Shown: positions 1 through 9,812 of the stretch, in pieces | Layout of the letters: each line of letters opens with the position of its first letter | How positions within the stretch are numbered: the stretch's first letter is position 1 | From: Desertimonas sp963732335 | GTDB taxonomy: Bacteria; Actinomycetota; Acidimicrobiia; Acidimicrobiales; Ilumatobacteraceae | DNA length: 64,000 nt | Assembly: GCA_963732335.1 (NCBI GenBank) | Contig: CAVSZO010000052.1 | Location: 124,001-188,000 of the forward strand | Direction of reading: 5' to 3' | The notes under the pieces: model-generated | Seen by the model: the letters and a program-made list of their open reading frames with translations, nothing else | Told to the model about the DNA's origin: nothing | The model's database searches: none | Translations under genes and position numbers: made by a program

Positions 1-1503
1 GCGACGATCGTCGCGTGCGACGGCGTCGACCTCGACCTGCAGCGCGGCCAGGTGCACGGGATTCTCGGAGAGAACGGCGCCGGCAAGTCGACGCTGATGA
101 GGATCCTCATCGGGCTCGTCATCCCGGACAGTGGCGAGATCGCCATCGACGGCCGGGTGCAACGGATCACCGATCCGCAAACCGCCGCGGCCCTAGGCAT
201 CGGCATGGTGCACCAGCACTTCAGTCTCGTCGACGAGTTGCTCGTGTGGGAGAACGTGGCCCTCGGCGAGGCCGGCCGTCTCGACCGGCGGGCCGCCCGC
301 AACCTGGTCGGCGAGATCGGTGAGCGTTACGGGCTGGGGCTCGATCCCGACGCCCTGGTCGGCGATCTCACGGCCGGGCTCCGCCAGCGCGTCGAGATCG
401 TCAAGTGCCTGCGCCGTGACCCCGACATCGTCGTCTTCGACGAACCGACGTCGGTGCTCACGCCACAGGAGTCCGAGCAGCTGTTCGACGTTCTTCGTGT
501 CGCCGTGGTCACCGAGCGCAAGGCGGTCGCCCTCGTCAGCCACAAGCTCGACGAGGTCCTCCATGCCACCGATGTCGTGACGATCCTGCGCCGTGGTCGA
601 GTCGTCGAGGAGATGGCGACAGCCGACGCCGACGCCCGAACCCTCGCCCAGGCGATGGTCGGACGACCCGTCTCGTTGCGCCGCGAGGCGCTGGCCCTCG
701 GGCTGGTTGAGGAGCCCGTGGCGACAACTGCCGAAGCGGGTGCACGAGCATCGACCACGGGGCCACCTGCGCTGCGCATCAGCGACGCCGTGGCGTCCGT
801 TAACGGTCGGGCCGTTCTCGACCACCTGTCCCTCGACGTGCATGCCGGCGAGATCGTCGGCGTCGCCGGCGTCGAGGGCAACGGCCAGGCCGAGCTCGCC
901 GATGTCCTCGGCAGCCTGCTCACCCTCGACGCGGGGACTGTCGAGGTGAGCGGCGTCGCGGTGCCGACCGGGCGGGCCGGAGCGATGGGTGATGCTGGGA
1001 TCGGGTTGATCCCCGAGGACCGCCACGACGCCGGCTGCGTGCTCGGGCTCAGTGTCGCCGAGAACCTGGCCCTCGGCGAGCTCGGGCGTGGCGGGGCGCT
1101 CGAACGCATCGACCGCGCTGCGCGACGGCAACGAGCGCAGCAACTGATCGCCGAGTTCGGCATCGACTGCACCGGTCCCGACGCCCCGTTCGCGTCGCTG
1201 TCGGGTGGGAATCAGCAGCGTGTCGTGCTCGCCCGGGAGCTGACCGCCGAGCCGACCGTGCTCGTCGCCGCCCAGCCCTGCCGCGGCCTCGACGTCGGGG
1301 CGATCGAGTTCATCGGCCAGCGCCTGCGCGCCGCCGCCGATCGCGGCATCGCCGTACTGCTGATCTCCAACGAGCTCGAGGAGATCTTCGCCCTCGCCGA
1401 CCGCATCGTCGTCATCCACGCCGGGCGAATCCGCGGCGAGATGGCACGTGCCGACGCCGACATCGAGCGCATCGGGCTGATGATGGGCGGCGTGGATGCT
1501 TGA
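1..1503 (+). CDS. Simple sugar/nucleoside-type ABC transporter ATP-binding protein (5' truncated)
   Basis: Energises import through the two permeases that follow. It has two ABC modules, as in the NupO/YufO and RbsA/XylG group. The first has Walker A GENGAGKST near base 70, signature LTAGLRQRVE and Walker B IVVFDEPTS. The second has the degenerate P-loop GVEGNGQ, signature SGGNQQR and an AAQPCRGLDVGA Walker B region typical of BmpA-dependent nucleoside importers. The frame is open to base 1 (it reads ATIVACDGVDLDL upstream of the first GTG), so the true start lies outside the window. The family is usually about 500 residues, so little is missing. The stop overlaps the next gene's ATG at 1496. 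Family assignment is firm; substrate (purine, nucleoside or other) is inference, as no substrate-binding lipoprotein is in view. Confidence 0.9.
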   Translation, partial: ATIVACDGVDLDLQRGQVHGILGENGAGKSTLMRILIGLVIPDSGEIAIDGRVQRITDPQTAAALGIGMVHQHFSLVDELLVWENVALGEAGRLDRRAARNLVGEIGERYGLGLDPDALVGDLTAGLRQRVEIVKCLRRDPDIVVFDEPTSVLTPQESEQLFDVLRVAVVTERKAVALVSHKLDEVLHATDVVTILRRGRVVEEMATADADARTLAQAMVGRPVSLRREALALGLVEEPVATTAEAGARASTTGPPALRISDAVASVNGRAVLDHLSLDVHAGEIVGVAGVEGNGQAELADVLGSLLTLDAGTVEVSGVAVPTGRAGAMGDAGIGLIPEDRHDAGCVLGLSVAENLALGELGRGGALERIDRAARRQRAQQLIAEFGIDCTGPDAPFASLSGGNQQRVVLARELTAEPTVLVAAQPCRGLDVGAIEFIGQRLRAAADRGIAVLLISNELEEIFALADRIVVIHAGRIRGEMARADADIERIGLMMGGVDA

Positions 1504-2637
1504 CCACGGCGTGGCACGCACGGTGCGTGCTCTACGCCCTCTCGGTAGCTCGGTGCGCTCGCCCTCTCTGCCGTTCTCGTGTCGGCGACCGGAGGCTCCG
1601 CGCCGGCGGTGTGGAGGGCGCTGCTCGACGGGAGCATCCGCTCGCCGGGCGCCTGGGGACTGACGCTGACGACGATGGCACCACTGCTGATCGTGGCCGT
1701 CGGGGCGATTGCCGCTACCCGGGCGGGGCTGATCAACATCGGCCAGGAGGGGCAGCTGTTGATCGGCGCCTGCTTCGCCGCCTACACGGCGGCGCGCCTG
1801 CCGGGGCCGGGACCGATCGTCCTCGTCGCCACCCTGCTCGCCGCCGCCCTCGGTGGCGGTCTGTGGGCGGGGATCGCCGCCGTGTTGAAGGTCTGGCGCA
1901 ACGTCCCCGAGGTGCTCAGCACCCTGCTGCTCACGTTCATCGCCTTCCCGTTGCTGACGTACGGGCTGCGTCAGCAGTGGCTGCTCGGCGACCGCGAAAA
2001 CCGCACCCGCCACATCAACTCGGGCGAGCAGATTCCCTTCGACACGCGCTTGCCCAACCTCGCGGTGTTCGGCAACCGGATCGACTCAGCGGTCGTCCTC
2101 GCCTTGGGCGCCGCCTTCATCGTCGCCTACATCGCCGGCCGGACCCGGCTCGGCGCCCGCATCGACGTGCTCGGCCTCAACCCCCGGGCGGCCCAGCGCT
2201 TTGGCGTGCCCAGGGGGTCGCTGACCGCTGCCGTGCTCGTCGCATCGGGGTGCTTCGCCGGCGCTGCCGGCGCCGTGCTGCTGACCGGCGGGGCATCCGG
2301 CGACCGGTTGTCCCTCGGGTATTCCGGGAACTACGGGTGGGATGGACTGCTCGTCGCCCTCGTCGCCCGCAACCGCGTCCTCGTGGCGATCCCGACGGCG
2401 TTCGTCTTCGCCGCCTTGCGCACGGGTTCGAGCTTCCTCGCCGCCACGGGCGTTGACCGGCGGATGACCGACGTGGTCCAAGCGTTGCTGGTGCTCGCCT
2501 TGCTGATTCCGCCGGCGATCAAGCACGCCGGCACGTTCCGCGCCGCGGGCCGAGCATCGCTGCGTACGCCGGCCACGCAGCCGCAGCCGCGCCCGCCGCC
2601 GCTCGCGACGGAGGGACGTCGTGAATGCCCTCGGTGA
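1496..2637 (+). CDS. ABC transporter permease, nucleoside/simple sugar type, first subunit (frameshifted near its start)
   Basis: Membrane subunit of the importer, BPD_transp_2 fold (NupP/YufP-like). The intact part runs from 1549 to 2637 and carries the motif RAGLINIGQEGQLLIGA and about eight hydrophobic segments. The best start is ATG 1496, overlapping the ATPase stop. The frame from this ATG reads MLDHGVARTVRALRPLG, and a one-base shift at about 1540-1549 joins it to LGALALSAVLVSATGG, which gives the missing first membrane helix. GTG 1579 is the fallback start if no error is assumed. The 3' end overlaps the second permease by 17 bases, so the two are translationally coupled. Family certain; ligand unknown. 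Confidence 0.88.
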
Positions 2638-3546
2638 CATCTTCGGTGCGGACGCCCTGTACGTCAGTGCCTTCCAACTGTCGGTGGTGTTCCTGTTCGC
2701 CGCCACGGGCGAATGGGTGGCGGAGCGGGCCGGCACGCTGAACATCTCGGTCGAGGGGATGCTCCTCGCCGGCGCCTTCGGCGCCGCTCTCGGGAGCTAC
2801 TGGTCGTCGTGGGGCGGCGTCGCCGGCGTCCTCGTCGGTTGCGCCGCCGGGTTCGCCGTGGCGTTCGCCCAGGCGAACCTCAGTCACCGCCTCACCGCCA
2901 ACCAGTTCGTCGTCGGCCTCGCCCTCAACGTCCTCGTGCTCGGTCTCACCGCCTACCTCGACACGGTCATCGACCTGCCACGGACGCGGGCGCCGGTGTG
3001 GCGGATCCCGGTGCTCGCCGAGCTGCCGCTCGTCGGTGAGGCGCTGTTCGAACGCCCCTGGCCCGGATACTTCGTCTACGCCCTCGTCCCGGCGCTGTGG
3101 CTGCTGATGTACCGGACCCGCTGGGGGCTCGAGGCGCGGGCGGTCGGCGAGCGACCCGAGGCTGTCGACGTGTCGGGCATCGACGTCAACGCCAGGCGCC
3201 GCCAAGCGGTCTACCTGTGCGGGCTGACGTCCGGGTTCGGCGGAGCCTTCCTCGTGCTCGGCCAGGTCAACCAGTTCCAGCCCAACGTGGTCAACGGCCG
3301 CGGCTTCATCGCCATCGCCGCGGTGATCTTCGGCGGCTGGACGCTGCGCGGCACGGTCGTCGGCTGCATCCTGTTCGGGTTCGTCGAGGCATTGACGATC
3401 GCCATTCCGGTGCAGGGTTACGAGATCGACCCGTTGGTCCTCGACGCCGCCCCCTACGTGGTCGCCCTTGCCGTGATGTTGCTGTTCGCCACCCGCGTGC
3501 GCCAACCCGCGCCCTCGCCCAACCGTTCGTCCGGGGCCTCACGTGA
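2621..3546 (+). CDS. ABC transporter permease, nucleoside/simple sugar type, second subunit (frameshift near 3' end)
   Basis: Second membrane subunit of the importer (NupQ/YufQ-like), hydrophobic throughout, with the family motif ERAGTLNISVEGMLLAGA near residue 34. It starts at a GTG inside the end of the first permease. In the start frame the protein runs past 3540 into the next gene's DNA, but a shift of one base near 3508 gives the ending RALAQPFVRGLT with a TGA at 3544-3546. That stop overlaps the GTG start of the reductase, the same junction style used elsewhere here. The three-gene order ATPase-permease-permease matches BmpA-type nucleoside importers. Confidence 0.87.
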
Positions 3547-4560
3547 GTGTCGCGTACCGCGCACTCGGCGGTACCGGGGTCCAGGTGAGCCGCTTCGGGC
3601 TCGGCACGATGGTGCTCGGGGTGTGGGGCAACCGCGACCTCGCCGAGTGTGCGCGGATCATCCAGCGAGCGCTGGATGCCGGGATCAACCTGATCGACAC
3701 CGCCGACGTGTACGGCGCGGGCGAGAACGAGGTGATCGTGGGGCGAGCGATCGCCGGCCGGCGCGACGACGTCGTGCTGGCCACCAAGTTCCACGGGGCG
3801 ATGGGCGACGACGTCAACCGGCGCGGCAACTCCCGGCGCTGGGTGATGCGGGCGATCGACGAGAGCTTGCGCCGGCTCGGCGTCGACCACGTCGACCTCT
3901 ACCAGATCCACCGCCCGGATCCGGCGACACCGATCGAGGAGACGGTTGCGGCGCTTGACGACCTCGTGACCGCTGGCAAGATCCGCTACTGGGGGACGTC
4001 GACGTTCCCCGCCGAGGAGCTGGTCGAGGCCCGCTGGGCGGCCGATCGTCGGCAGGCGACCGGTCCGCACAGCGAGCAGGCCCCGTACTCGATCCTGCAC
4101 CGCCACATCGAGCGCGACGTCCTGTCGGTGTGCCAGCGGCACGGCATTGGCGTGCTGGTGTGGAGCCCGCTCTCGGGCGGCTGGTTGACCGGCAAGTACC
4201 GGCGGTGCAGGCGATGCTCCTGAGGGATCGAGGGCGGCCACCAACCCGGAGCACTTCGACAGCGACAACCAGGCCAAGGCTGCCGCCGTCGACCGCCTGC
4301 GCACGATCGCCGAGCAGGCCGGACTTCCGCTGGGTCATCTGGCGCTCGCATGGGCCGCCGAGCATCCGGCCGTGTCGTCCGTGCTGCTCGGACCACGCAC
4401 CGACGACCAGCTCACCGACCTCCTCGGGGCGATGGACGTCGAGCTCGACGCCGACACGCTCGACGCCATCGACGAGGTGGTCACCCCGGGCACCGACGTC
4501 AACCCGGATGACGCCGGCTGGACGCCACCGGGCCTCGACGCCGCTGCCCGCCGCCGCTAG
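3543..4560 (+). CDS. Aldo/keto reductase (one frameshift)
   Basis: NAD(P)H-dependent oxidoreductase of the AKR superfamily, cytosolic, about 335 residues once repaired. The catalytic tetrad is visible: Asp52 and Tyr57 in IDTADVYG, Lys82 in LATKF and His123 in QIHRP. The C-terminal NADP-binding part (PAVSSVLLGPRTDDQL) is in another frame, and the shift lies at about 4200-4225 just after SGGWLTGKYR. The GTG start overlaps the permease stop, making this the fourth gene of the importer operon. Its substrate cannot be read from sequence; the context with an amidohydrolase and a Rieske oxygenase suggests a catabolic role. Confidence 0.85.
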
Positions 4561-4573
4561 CCCCGCGCGCCCG

Positions 4574-4620
4574 ATCTGCGGAGCGAGTTGCACCGACTCG
4601 GTGCACACCGCTCTGCAGAT
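4574..4620. terminator. Bidirectional hairpin terminator between convergent genes
   Basis: A 47-base hairpin fills the gap between two convergent genes. The outer stem is 12 base pairs (ATCTGCGGAGCG with CGCTCTGCAGAT, one G-U), followed by a 3x3 internal loop and an inner 6-bp stem TGCACC/GGTGCA with a 5-base loop. There is no T-tract on either side, as is common in high-GC actinobacteria. Confidence 0.7.
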
Positions 4621-4633
4621 GCGGAATTTCGGG

Positions 4634-5996
4634 TCAGCGCGTCGGCCACCGTGGTCGGGGGTCGAGGCCGGCAGCGCCCAACAGGCGCTGGCTCGCCTCC
4701 TCGGCCGCCTCCCGCAGGGCATCGAGATCGACAGTCAGGCACCGTCGATCCCGGACCACGACCCGCCCACTCGCCACGACGTCGCGGACGTCACGCCCAC
4801 TCCCCGACCAGACGAGGCCGAGCACCGGGTCGTCGCTCGGTGGGATCCACGCCGGGCCAGTCGTGTCGACGACAACGACGTCGGCGCGCTTGCCGACCTC
4901 CAGCGACCCGAGCTCACCGGCCATCCCGATCGCCTCGGCCCCGCCGATCGTTGCCAGTTCGAGGGCGGTGTGGGCACCGAACGAATCCGGTCGGCCGCGT
5001 GTGTCCCGGGCCAGCCCAGCCGCGAGGGCGGCGGTGCGCAGCATGTCGACGGCGTCGCCGGCGTTCTCGGCGTCGCACCCAAGGGCCAATCGTCCGCCGC
5101 GGTCCAGAGAAGTCGGCGTGACGGCCCGGCCCGGGTGACCCCCTGGCCGAGTCGCAGGTACGCCCACGGGCAGTAGGCGATCGCCGTCCGGGTGCGCAGC
5201 AGGGTCTCCAGCTCGGCATCGTCGACGTGGACGGCATGGGCCACGAGCACATGGGGGCCGAGCACGCCGAGGTCGTCAAGATGCTCCACCGGCCGCCGCC
5301 CCGTGCGGGCCACGTACGCCGCTGCATCGGCGTCCGTCGGAGAGAGGTGGAAGGTGAGGCCAGTGCCGGCGTCGGCGGCCAACTGGCTGGCGGCGACGGC
5401 GAGCTCGTCGGACATCAGGTCGTGACCGACGAGCGTCACCCATCCACGCACACCCGGGTGGTCGGCCGTCAGTGCGAGCACCTCGCGTTGCCGATCGAGC
5501 ACCGCGGCGACGTCACCGGCGAACGGAAGACCATCGCTGTCGGATCCCCAGCTGCCCAGCGTGCCGCCGACGCCGACCCGGTCGAAGGCAGCGAGGACAC
5601 GGTCGGGGTGGCCGACCGTCCCCGCCTCGACGGTGAACGTGATGCCGTTGGTGACGGCGTCGACGAGGGCGAGTGTCGCCGACAGCTCCTCGTCATCGGG
5701 GTTGTGAGCGGCGTGGAGGGGAACCGCCCAGTCGAAGATCGCCTCGTGCGACGAGATCGTGTCGGGGATCGTCGAACGGGCCAGCCGATCGCCAGTGAGG
5801 TGCTGATGGGCGTTGACGAACCCTGGGAGGACGAGGGTGCCCGGCCCGCCCAGCCGCTCGGCCGGTCGCCAGCGCGACTCCAGGTCGACCGCCGGGCCGA
5901 CGTCGACGATGCGGTCCGCCGCTGTACGGCCACGGCGCCGTCGCGGATCATCGTCCGCGACGGGTCCATCGTCAGCACCCACTCGCCCGCGACCAT
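4634..5996 (-). CDS. Amidohydrolase of the COG0402 (SsnA/TrzA/8-oxoguanine deaminase) group (two frameshifts)
   Basis: Zn/Fe-dependent hydrolase or deaminase acting on ring amino groups or halides of N-heterocycles. Seen in order: N-terminal beta segment GEWVLTMDPSRTMIRDG, metal motif HxH in FVNAHQHLTG, His in LTFHLSPTDAD, His in VLVAHAVHVDD, Asp in LALGCDAENAGDAVDML, and the C-terminal GSLEVGKRADVVVVD. The three parts lie in different frames with shifts near 5928 and 5125, giving about 450 residues, normal for the family. I chose ATG 5996. Upstream an ATG at 6064 opens 22 codons that end in TGATG over this start; it could be a coupled leader or the true start with another shift. Divergent from the Rieske gene. 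Exact substrate unknown. Confidence 0.82.
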
Positions 5997-6069
5997 CAGG
6001 TCGGCCCCGACCGGGTTTGCTGGGCACCGCCCAGACCGCGCTCCCCGTCGGTCGGCTCGGGCATCGCTA

Positions 6070-6101
6070 TATGGTAGGACCAACAGACCAATCGGAGGGA
6101 G
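6070..6101. promoter_or_regulatory. Divergent promoter/RBS region between amidohydrolase and Rieske oxygenase
   Basis: On the minus strand TACCAT (6071-6076) lies 6 bases before ATG 6064, a leaderless-type -10. On the plus strand GGAGGGAG at 6094-6101 is a strong ribosome binding site 9 bases before GTG 6111 and decides that start. The short shared space suggests co-regulation. Confidence 0.5.
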
Positions 6102-6110
6102 TCACCGTCA

Positions 6111-7092
6111 GTGCTCGTCGACGCTCCAGCGCTGCGCCGTTTCTGGTACGTCGTCGCCGAGGTGGCCGACGTCGATGACGCCCCGCTCGCCGTCCGCCTG
6201 CTCGGCGACGACGTCGTGATCTGGCGCGGACCCGGCGGCGCGCTGGTCGCCGCGCCCGATCGCTGCCCGCACCGCGAGGCGCCGCTCTCGCACGGCCATC
6301 TCGTGAACGGCTGCCTCGAGTGCTGCTACCACGGCTGGACGTTCGGCGCCGAAGGTCGGTGCGTGCGCGTCCCGTCGGCGCCCGAGAGCGTCCCGATCCC
6401 GCCACGCAGTCACCTGCGAACCGTCCACGCCGTGGAGCGCTATGGGCTCGTGTGGCTGTGCCTCGACGACCCCGTGGCCGGCATCCCCGAGATCGCTGCC
6501 GAGCACGACCCGACGTACCGCCGGATCAACACCGGGGTCGAGGTGTGGCGGACGTCGGCGACGCGGATGACCGACAACTTCATGGACATCTCGCACTTCC
6601 CGTACGTGCACGTCGGCACGTTCGGCATCCCGGAGAACACGGTCGTCCCGAAGATCTCGATGGAGCAACTCGACGACGACTTCTGCGGCTATCGGTACCA
6701 GGCCGAGGTGAGCAACGAGAGCGGCGACGGCGTCGTCGGGTCTTGCCGCCAAGGTGATCACGCGGACGATGACGACGGGTTTCAACCTGCCGTTCACGGT
6801 GCGCAGCACGATCCACTACGAGACCGGGCTCGACCACTTGATCCTGCTGTGCTCGACGCCGATCGACGACGTGACGTCGTACTTCACGTTCGTCGTCTGG
6901 CGCAACGACGACTTCTCCGTCCCCGCCGAGGAGGTCATCGCCTTCGACCGGGCGATCGGCGCCGAGGACAAGGCGATGCTCGAACGCGTCGGCGGCGTGC
7001 TCCCCCTCGACCAGACCGCGACCGTGAGCGTGCAAGCCGACAAGCCGTCCGTCGAATGGCGCCGGCAGCTCGCCGATGCTGCTCCGACCTGA
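6111..7092 (+). CDS. Rieske [2Fe-2S] ring-hydroxylating or demethylating oxygenase, large subunit type (one frameshift)
   Basis: Oxygenase that inserts O2 into aromatic or N-methyl substrates using electrons from an unseen reductase. The Rieske cluster ligands are Cys52 and His54 (CPH) with Cys71 and His74 (CCYHGW), spacing exactly as in the family. The mononuclear iron site is seen in NFMDISHFPYVH (D-x2-H-x4-H) around residue 160. The C-terminal half (TTGFNLPFTVRSTIHYETG onward) is in another frame, shift at about 6735-6750, total about 327 residues. Related to vanillate demethylase and phthalate-type oxygenases; methylxanthine N-demethylases also belong here. No ferredoxin or reductase gene is adjacent. 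Confidence 0.85.
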
Positions 7093-7097
7093 TTGCG

Positions 7098-7143
7098 ATC
7101 GGAGTGCTCCGGCCACGCAGTCGCGGCACGTGAGCACTCCGAT
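7098..7143. terminator. Perfect 12-bp hairpin between convergent genes
   Basis: ATCGGAGTGCTC (7098-7109) and GAGCACTCCGAT (7132-7143) are exact inverted repeats around a 22-base loop, placed in the 79-base gap between the converging Rieske and phosphohexomutase genes. No T-tract follows; probably a bidirectional terminator. Confidence 0.65.
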
Positions 7144-7171
7144 GGCACGGAAACACTCGGATGGGGCGCGG

Positions 7172-8797
7172 CTAGATCAGCGCGATGAGGGCGTCGACGT
7201 ACGGGGTGGGGTCGGCGTCGACGGCTTCGCCATAGATCTTCACCTTCGGCTCGGTGCCGCTCGGGCGGACCTGCACGCGCACGCCACCGGCGAGCTCGAA
7301 GCGCAACAGATCGGCCTCGGGAAACGCCACGACCTCCGACGACGCGTGCTCCGCCGATCTCCGTCGGCGGGCTCGCCTGCAGCCGCTCGACTGCCTTCGC
7401 CGCGGCCGCCTGGTCCATCCGCACCGACTTGTCGATCGTGACGTGGCGGCCGAAGCGGGCGGCGATGTCGTCGAGGCGCTGCTGGAGGGTCGTCCCGTCG
7501 GCGGCGGCGACCGCCGCCACCTCGGCGAGCATCAGCGCCGCCGAGATGCCGTCCTTGTCGAGCGGGCGGGGCGCCACGAGGTAGCCGAGGGCCTGCTCGT
7601 ACCCCAGCACGAAGCGCAAGTCGGGATTGTCGAGGATCGTCCTGGCGATCCACTTGAACCCGGTGTAGGTCTCCTTGGCGTGCACGCCGTAGCTCTTGGC
7701 CATGTCGCCGAGCAGCGACGACGACACGAGCGTCGTGATCACCAAGCGGTCATCGCCGGTCGTGTTGGCGAGGATGTGGTCGGCGAGCAACCAGCCGATC
7801 TCGTCGCCGCCGAGTCGCCGCCACGAGCCATCGGCTTGCGGAATCGCCGCGCCCAGGCGATCGGCGTCAGGGTCGTTGGCGATCGCCAGCTCGGCACCGG
7901 AATCGTCGGCGAGGGCGAGCAACAGATCCATCGCCCCCGGCTCCTCCGGGTTCGGGAACGACACCGTCGGGAACGTCCCGTCGGGCTCGAACTGCTCGAC
8001 GACCACCATCGGACGATCGAAGCCGGCGAGCTCGAAGGCCGTGCAGGTCGTCTCCCCGCCGACACCGTGCATCGGCGTGTAGGCCACCGGGACTCCCCTG
8101 ACCTCCGGCCGCAGCCGAACTTCAGCAGTCGACGCCAGGTAGGCCGCCATCACGCCGTCGTCGAGCGTCGTGATCAGCGCGTCGTCGGGGTCGGCAAGGG
8201 CGACCTGGGTGGCGTCGACGAGGGCGATCTCGTCGGCGATCGCGGCGTCGTGGGGCGGCACGATCTGGGCGCCGTCACCGAGATACACCTTGTAACCGTT
8301 GTCGGCGGGCGGGTTGTGCGATGCCGTCACCATCACACCGGCCGCGGCGTCGAGCTCGGTGATCGACCATGCCAGCACCGGCGTCGGCAGCGGGTCCGGA
8401 AGGAGCATCGCCGGGAGCCCGGCGGCGGCCATCACCCTGGCCGTGTCGTGGGCGAACAGGTCGCTCTTGCGCCTGCACGTCGTAGCCGATGACCACACCG
8501 CGCTCGGTGGCGCGGGGGTCAGATGCCTTGAGGTAGTTGGCCAGCCCAGCCGCGGCCTGGCGCACGACGAGGCGATTCATCCGCAACGGCCCGGCGCCGA
8601 CCGGTCGCCCGCAACCCGGCGGTGCCGAACGTCAGCCGGCCGGAGAACCGTTCGGTCAACGCCGCCGGATCGCCCTCGATCAACGCCTGCAGTTCGTCGC
8701 GGATGTCGTCATCCGGCTCGGCGGCGAGCCAACGCGTCGCCAGTTGGGCAGCGTCGAAGTCTTCGGTCAACGCACGACCTCCCGGGGGTTCGGTCAC
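7172..8797 (-). CDS. Phosphoglucomutase/phosphomannomutase (alpha-D-phosphohexomutase; three frameshifts)
   Basis: Interconverts hexose 1- and 6-phosphates for glycan and glycogen precursors in the cytosol. All four signature loops are visible: phosphoserine loop GVMVTASHNP, Mg loop NDPDADRLG, sugar loop GYEQALGY, and phosphate-binding RPSGTEPKVKIY near the C-terminus. About 540 residues when repaired, the length of the long actinobacterial PgmB-like forms. Shifts lie near 8605, 8485 and 7345. The GTG start at 8797 overlaps the stop of the upstream kinase (GTGA), which fixes the N-terminus at VTEPPGGRALTEDFD. The stop at 7172-7174 follows DALIALI. Confidence 0.87.
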
Positions 8798-9798
8798 CCC
8801 ACCAGCGTACGCAGCTCGATGAGGGGCCTCGGGCCGACGTGGCTGATCACCTCGGCCGCGGCGATCGATCCCAACCGCGCACAGTCGTGCAACGACTCGC
8901 CGTTCGTCAGGCCGTGCAAGAACCCGGCGGCGTAGAGGTCCCCGGCGCCGGTCGTGTCGAGCACCCGATCGACGTGCTCGGCGGCGACGCGAACGGTGCC
9001 GTCCGGGGTGACGACGTAGGACCCCTCGGCACCGGCCGTGACGGCGACGAGCGGGCACTCCCGGCGGACGCTGGCGATCGCCTCGTCGAGCGAACCCACC
9101 TCGTACAACGAGCACAACTCGTCCTCGTTGCCGAACAGGAGGTCGACCTGGTCGCGAACGAGGGCGCGGAAATCGGCGCGGTGGCGGTCGACGCAGAACG
9201 AGTCAGACAGCGTGAGCGACACCCTTCTGCCGGCGCCGTGGGCGACGTCGGCAGCACGCCGGAAGGCGGCCTTGGCATCGTCGCGGTCGAACAGGTAGCC
9301 CTCCATGTACAGCACCTCGCCGTCGGCGATCGCCTGCTCGTCGAGGTCGGAGACGCACAACAGACTGGAGATGCCGAGGTACGTGTTCATCGTCCGTTGA
9401 GCGTCGGGCGTGACGACGATGATGGAGCGACCGGTCGGGACGTCCGCCGACGGGGATCCGGGCCGGAATGCCACACCGACGGCGTGGAGGTCGTGGCCGA
9501 ACACGGCACCGAGGTCGTCAGCGCTGACCTTGCCGATGTAGGCGGCGCGTCCACCGAAGCTGGCGACGCCGCACATCGTGTTGGCCGCCGAACCACCACT
9601 CATCTCGACCGCCCCACCGAGGGCGCGGTACAGCTCGACCGCCCGTTCCGTGTCGATCAGCGTCATCGATCCCTTGACGAGCCCGTGCTCGGCGAGGAAG
9701 TCGTCGGTGGCGTGAGCGATGACGTCGACGAGGGCGTTGCCGATCCCGACGACCTGATAGCGCGCACGGCGCTTCGGCGGCGGGGCGGCGTCAGGCAC
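8794..9798 (-). CDS. PfkB-family kinase, adenosine kinase-like
   Basis: ATP-dependent phosphorylation of a nucleoside or sugar hydroxyl. Intact, about 334 residues. The N-terminal IGNALVDVIA, the central GGSAANTMCGVASFGG motif typical of the adenosine kinase branch, and the C-terminal anion-hole and catalytic base motif DTTGAGDLYAAGFLHG are present. The GTG at 9798 is preferred because a TANNNT hexamer (9807-9812 on the minus strand) lies 8 bases upstream; a TTG three codons earlier (9807) is the alternative. The stop overlaps the mutase start. Adenosine kinase activity is likely from family resemblance but not certain. Confidence 0.85.
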   Translation of the reverse strand: MPDAAPPPKRRARYQVVGIGNALVDVIAHATDDFLAEHGLVKGSMTLIDTERAVELYRALGGAVEMSGGSAANTMCGVASFGGRAAYIGKVSADDLGAVFGHDLHAVGVAFRPGSPSADVPTGRSIIVVTPDAQRTMNTYLGISSLLCVSDLDEQAIADGEVLYMEGYLFDRDDAKAAFRRAADVAHGAGRRVSLTLSDSFCVDRHRADFRALVRDQVDLLFGNEDELCSLYEVGSLDEAIASVRRECPLVAVTAGAEGSYVVTPDGTVRVAAEHVDRVLDTTGAGDLYAAGFLHGLTNGESLHDCARLGSIAAAEVISHVGPRPLIELRTLVG

Positions 9799-9806
9799 GT
9801 CGCACA

Positions 9807-9812
9807 ACGCTA
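9807..9812 (-). promoter_or_regulatory. Leaderless-type -10 (TAGCGT) of the PfkB kinase gene
   Basis: TAGCGT on the minus strand ends 8 bases before GTG 9798, with no Shine-Dalgarno sequence between. Confidence 0.45.

Noticed and set aside
193..2013. A 606-codon open frame on the minus strand across the importer genes
   Set aside because: It is antisense to an ABC ATPase with all motifs and is rich in Arg, Gly and Asp, the usual shadow of high-GC coding DNA.
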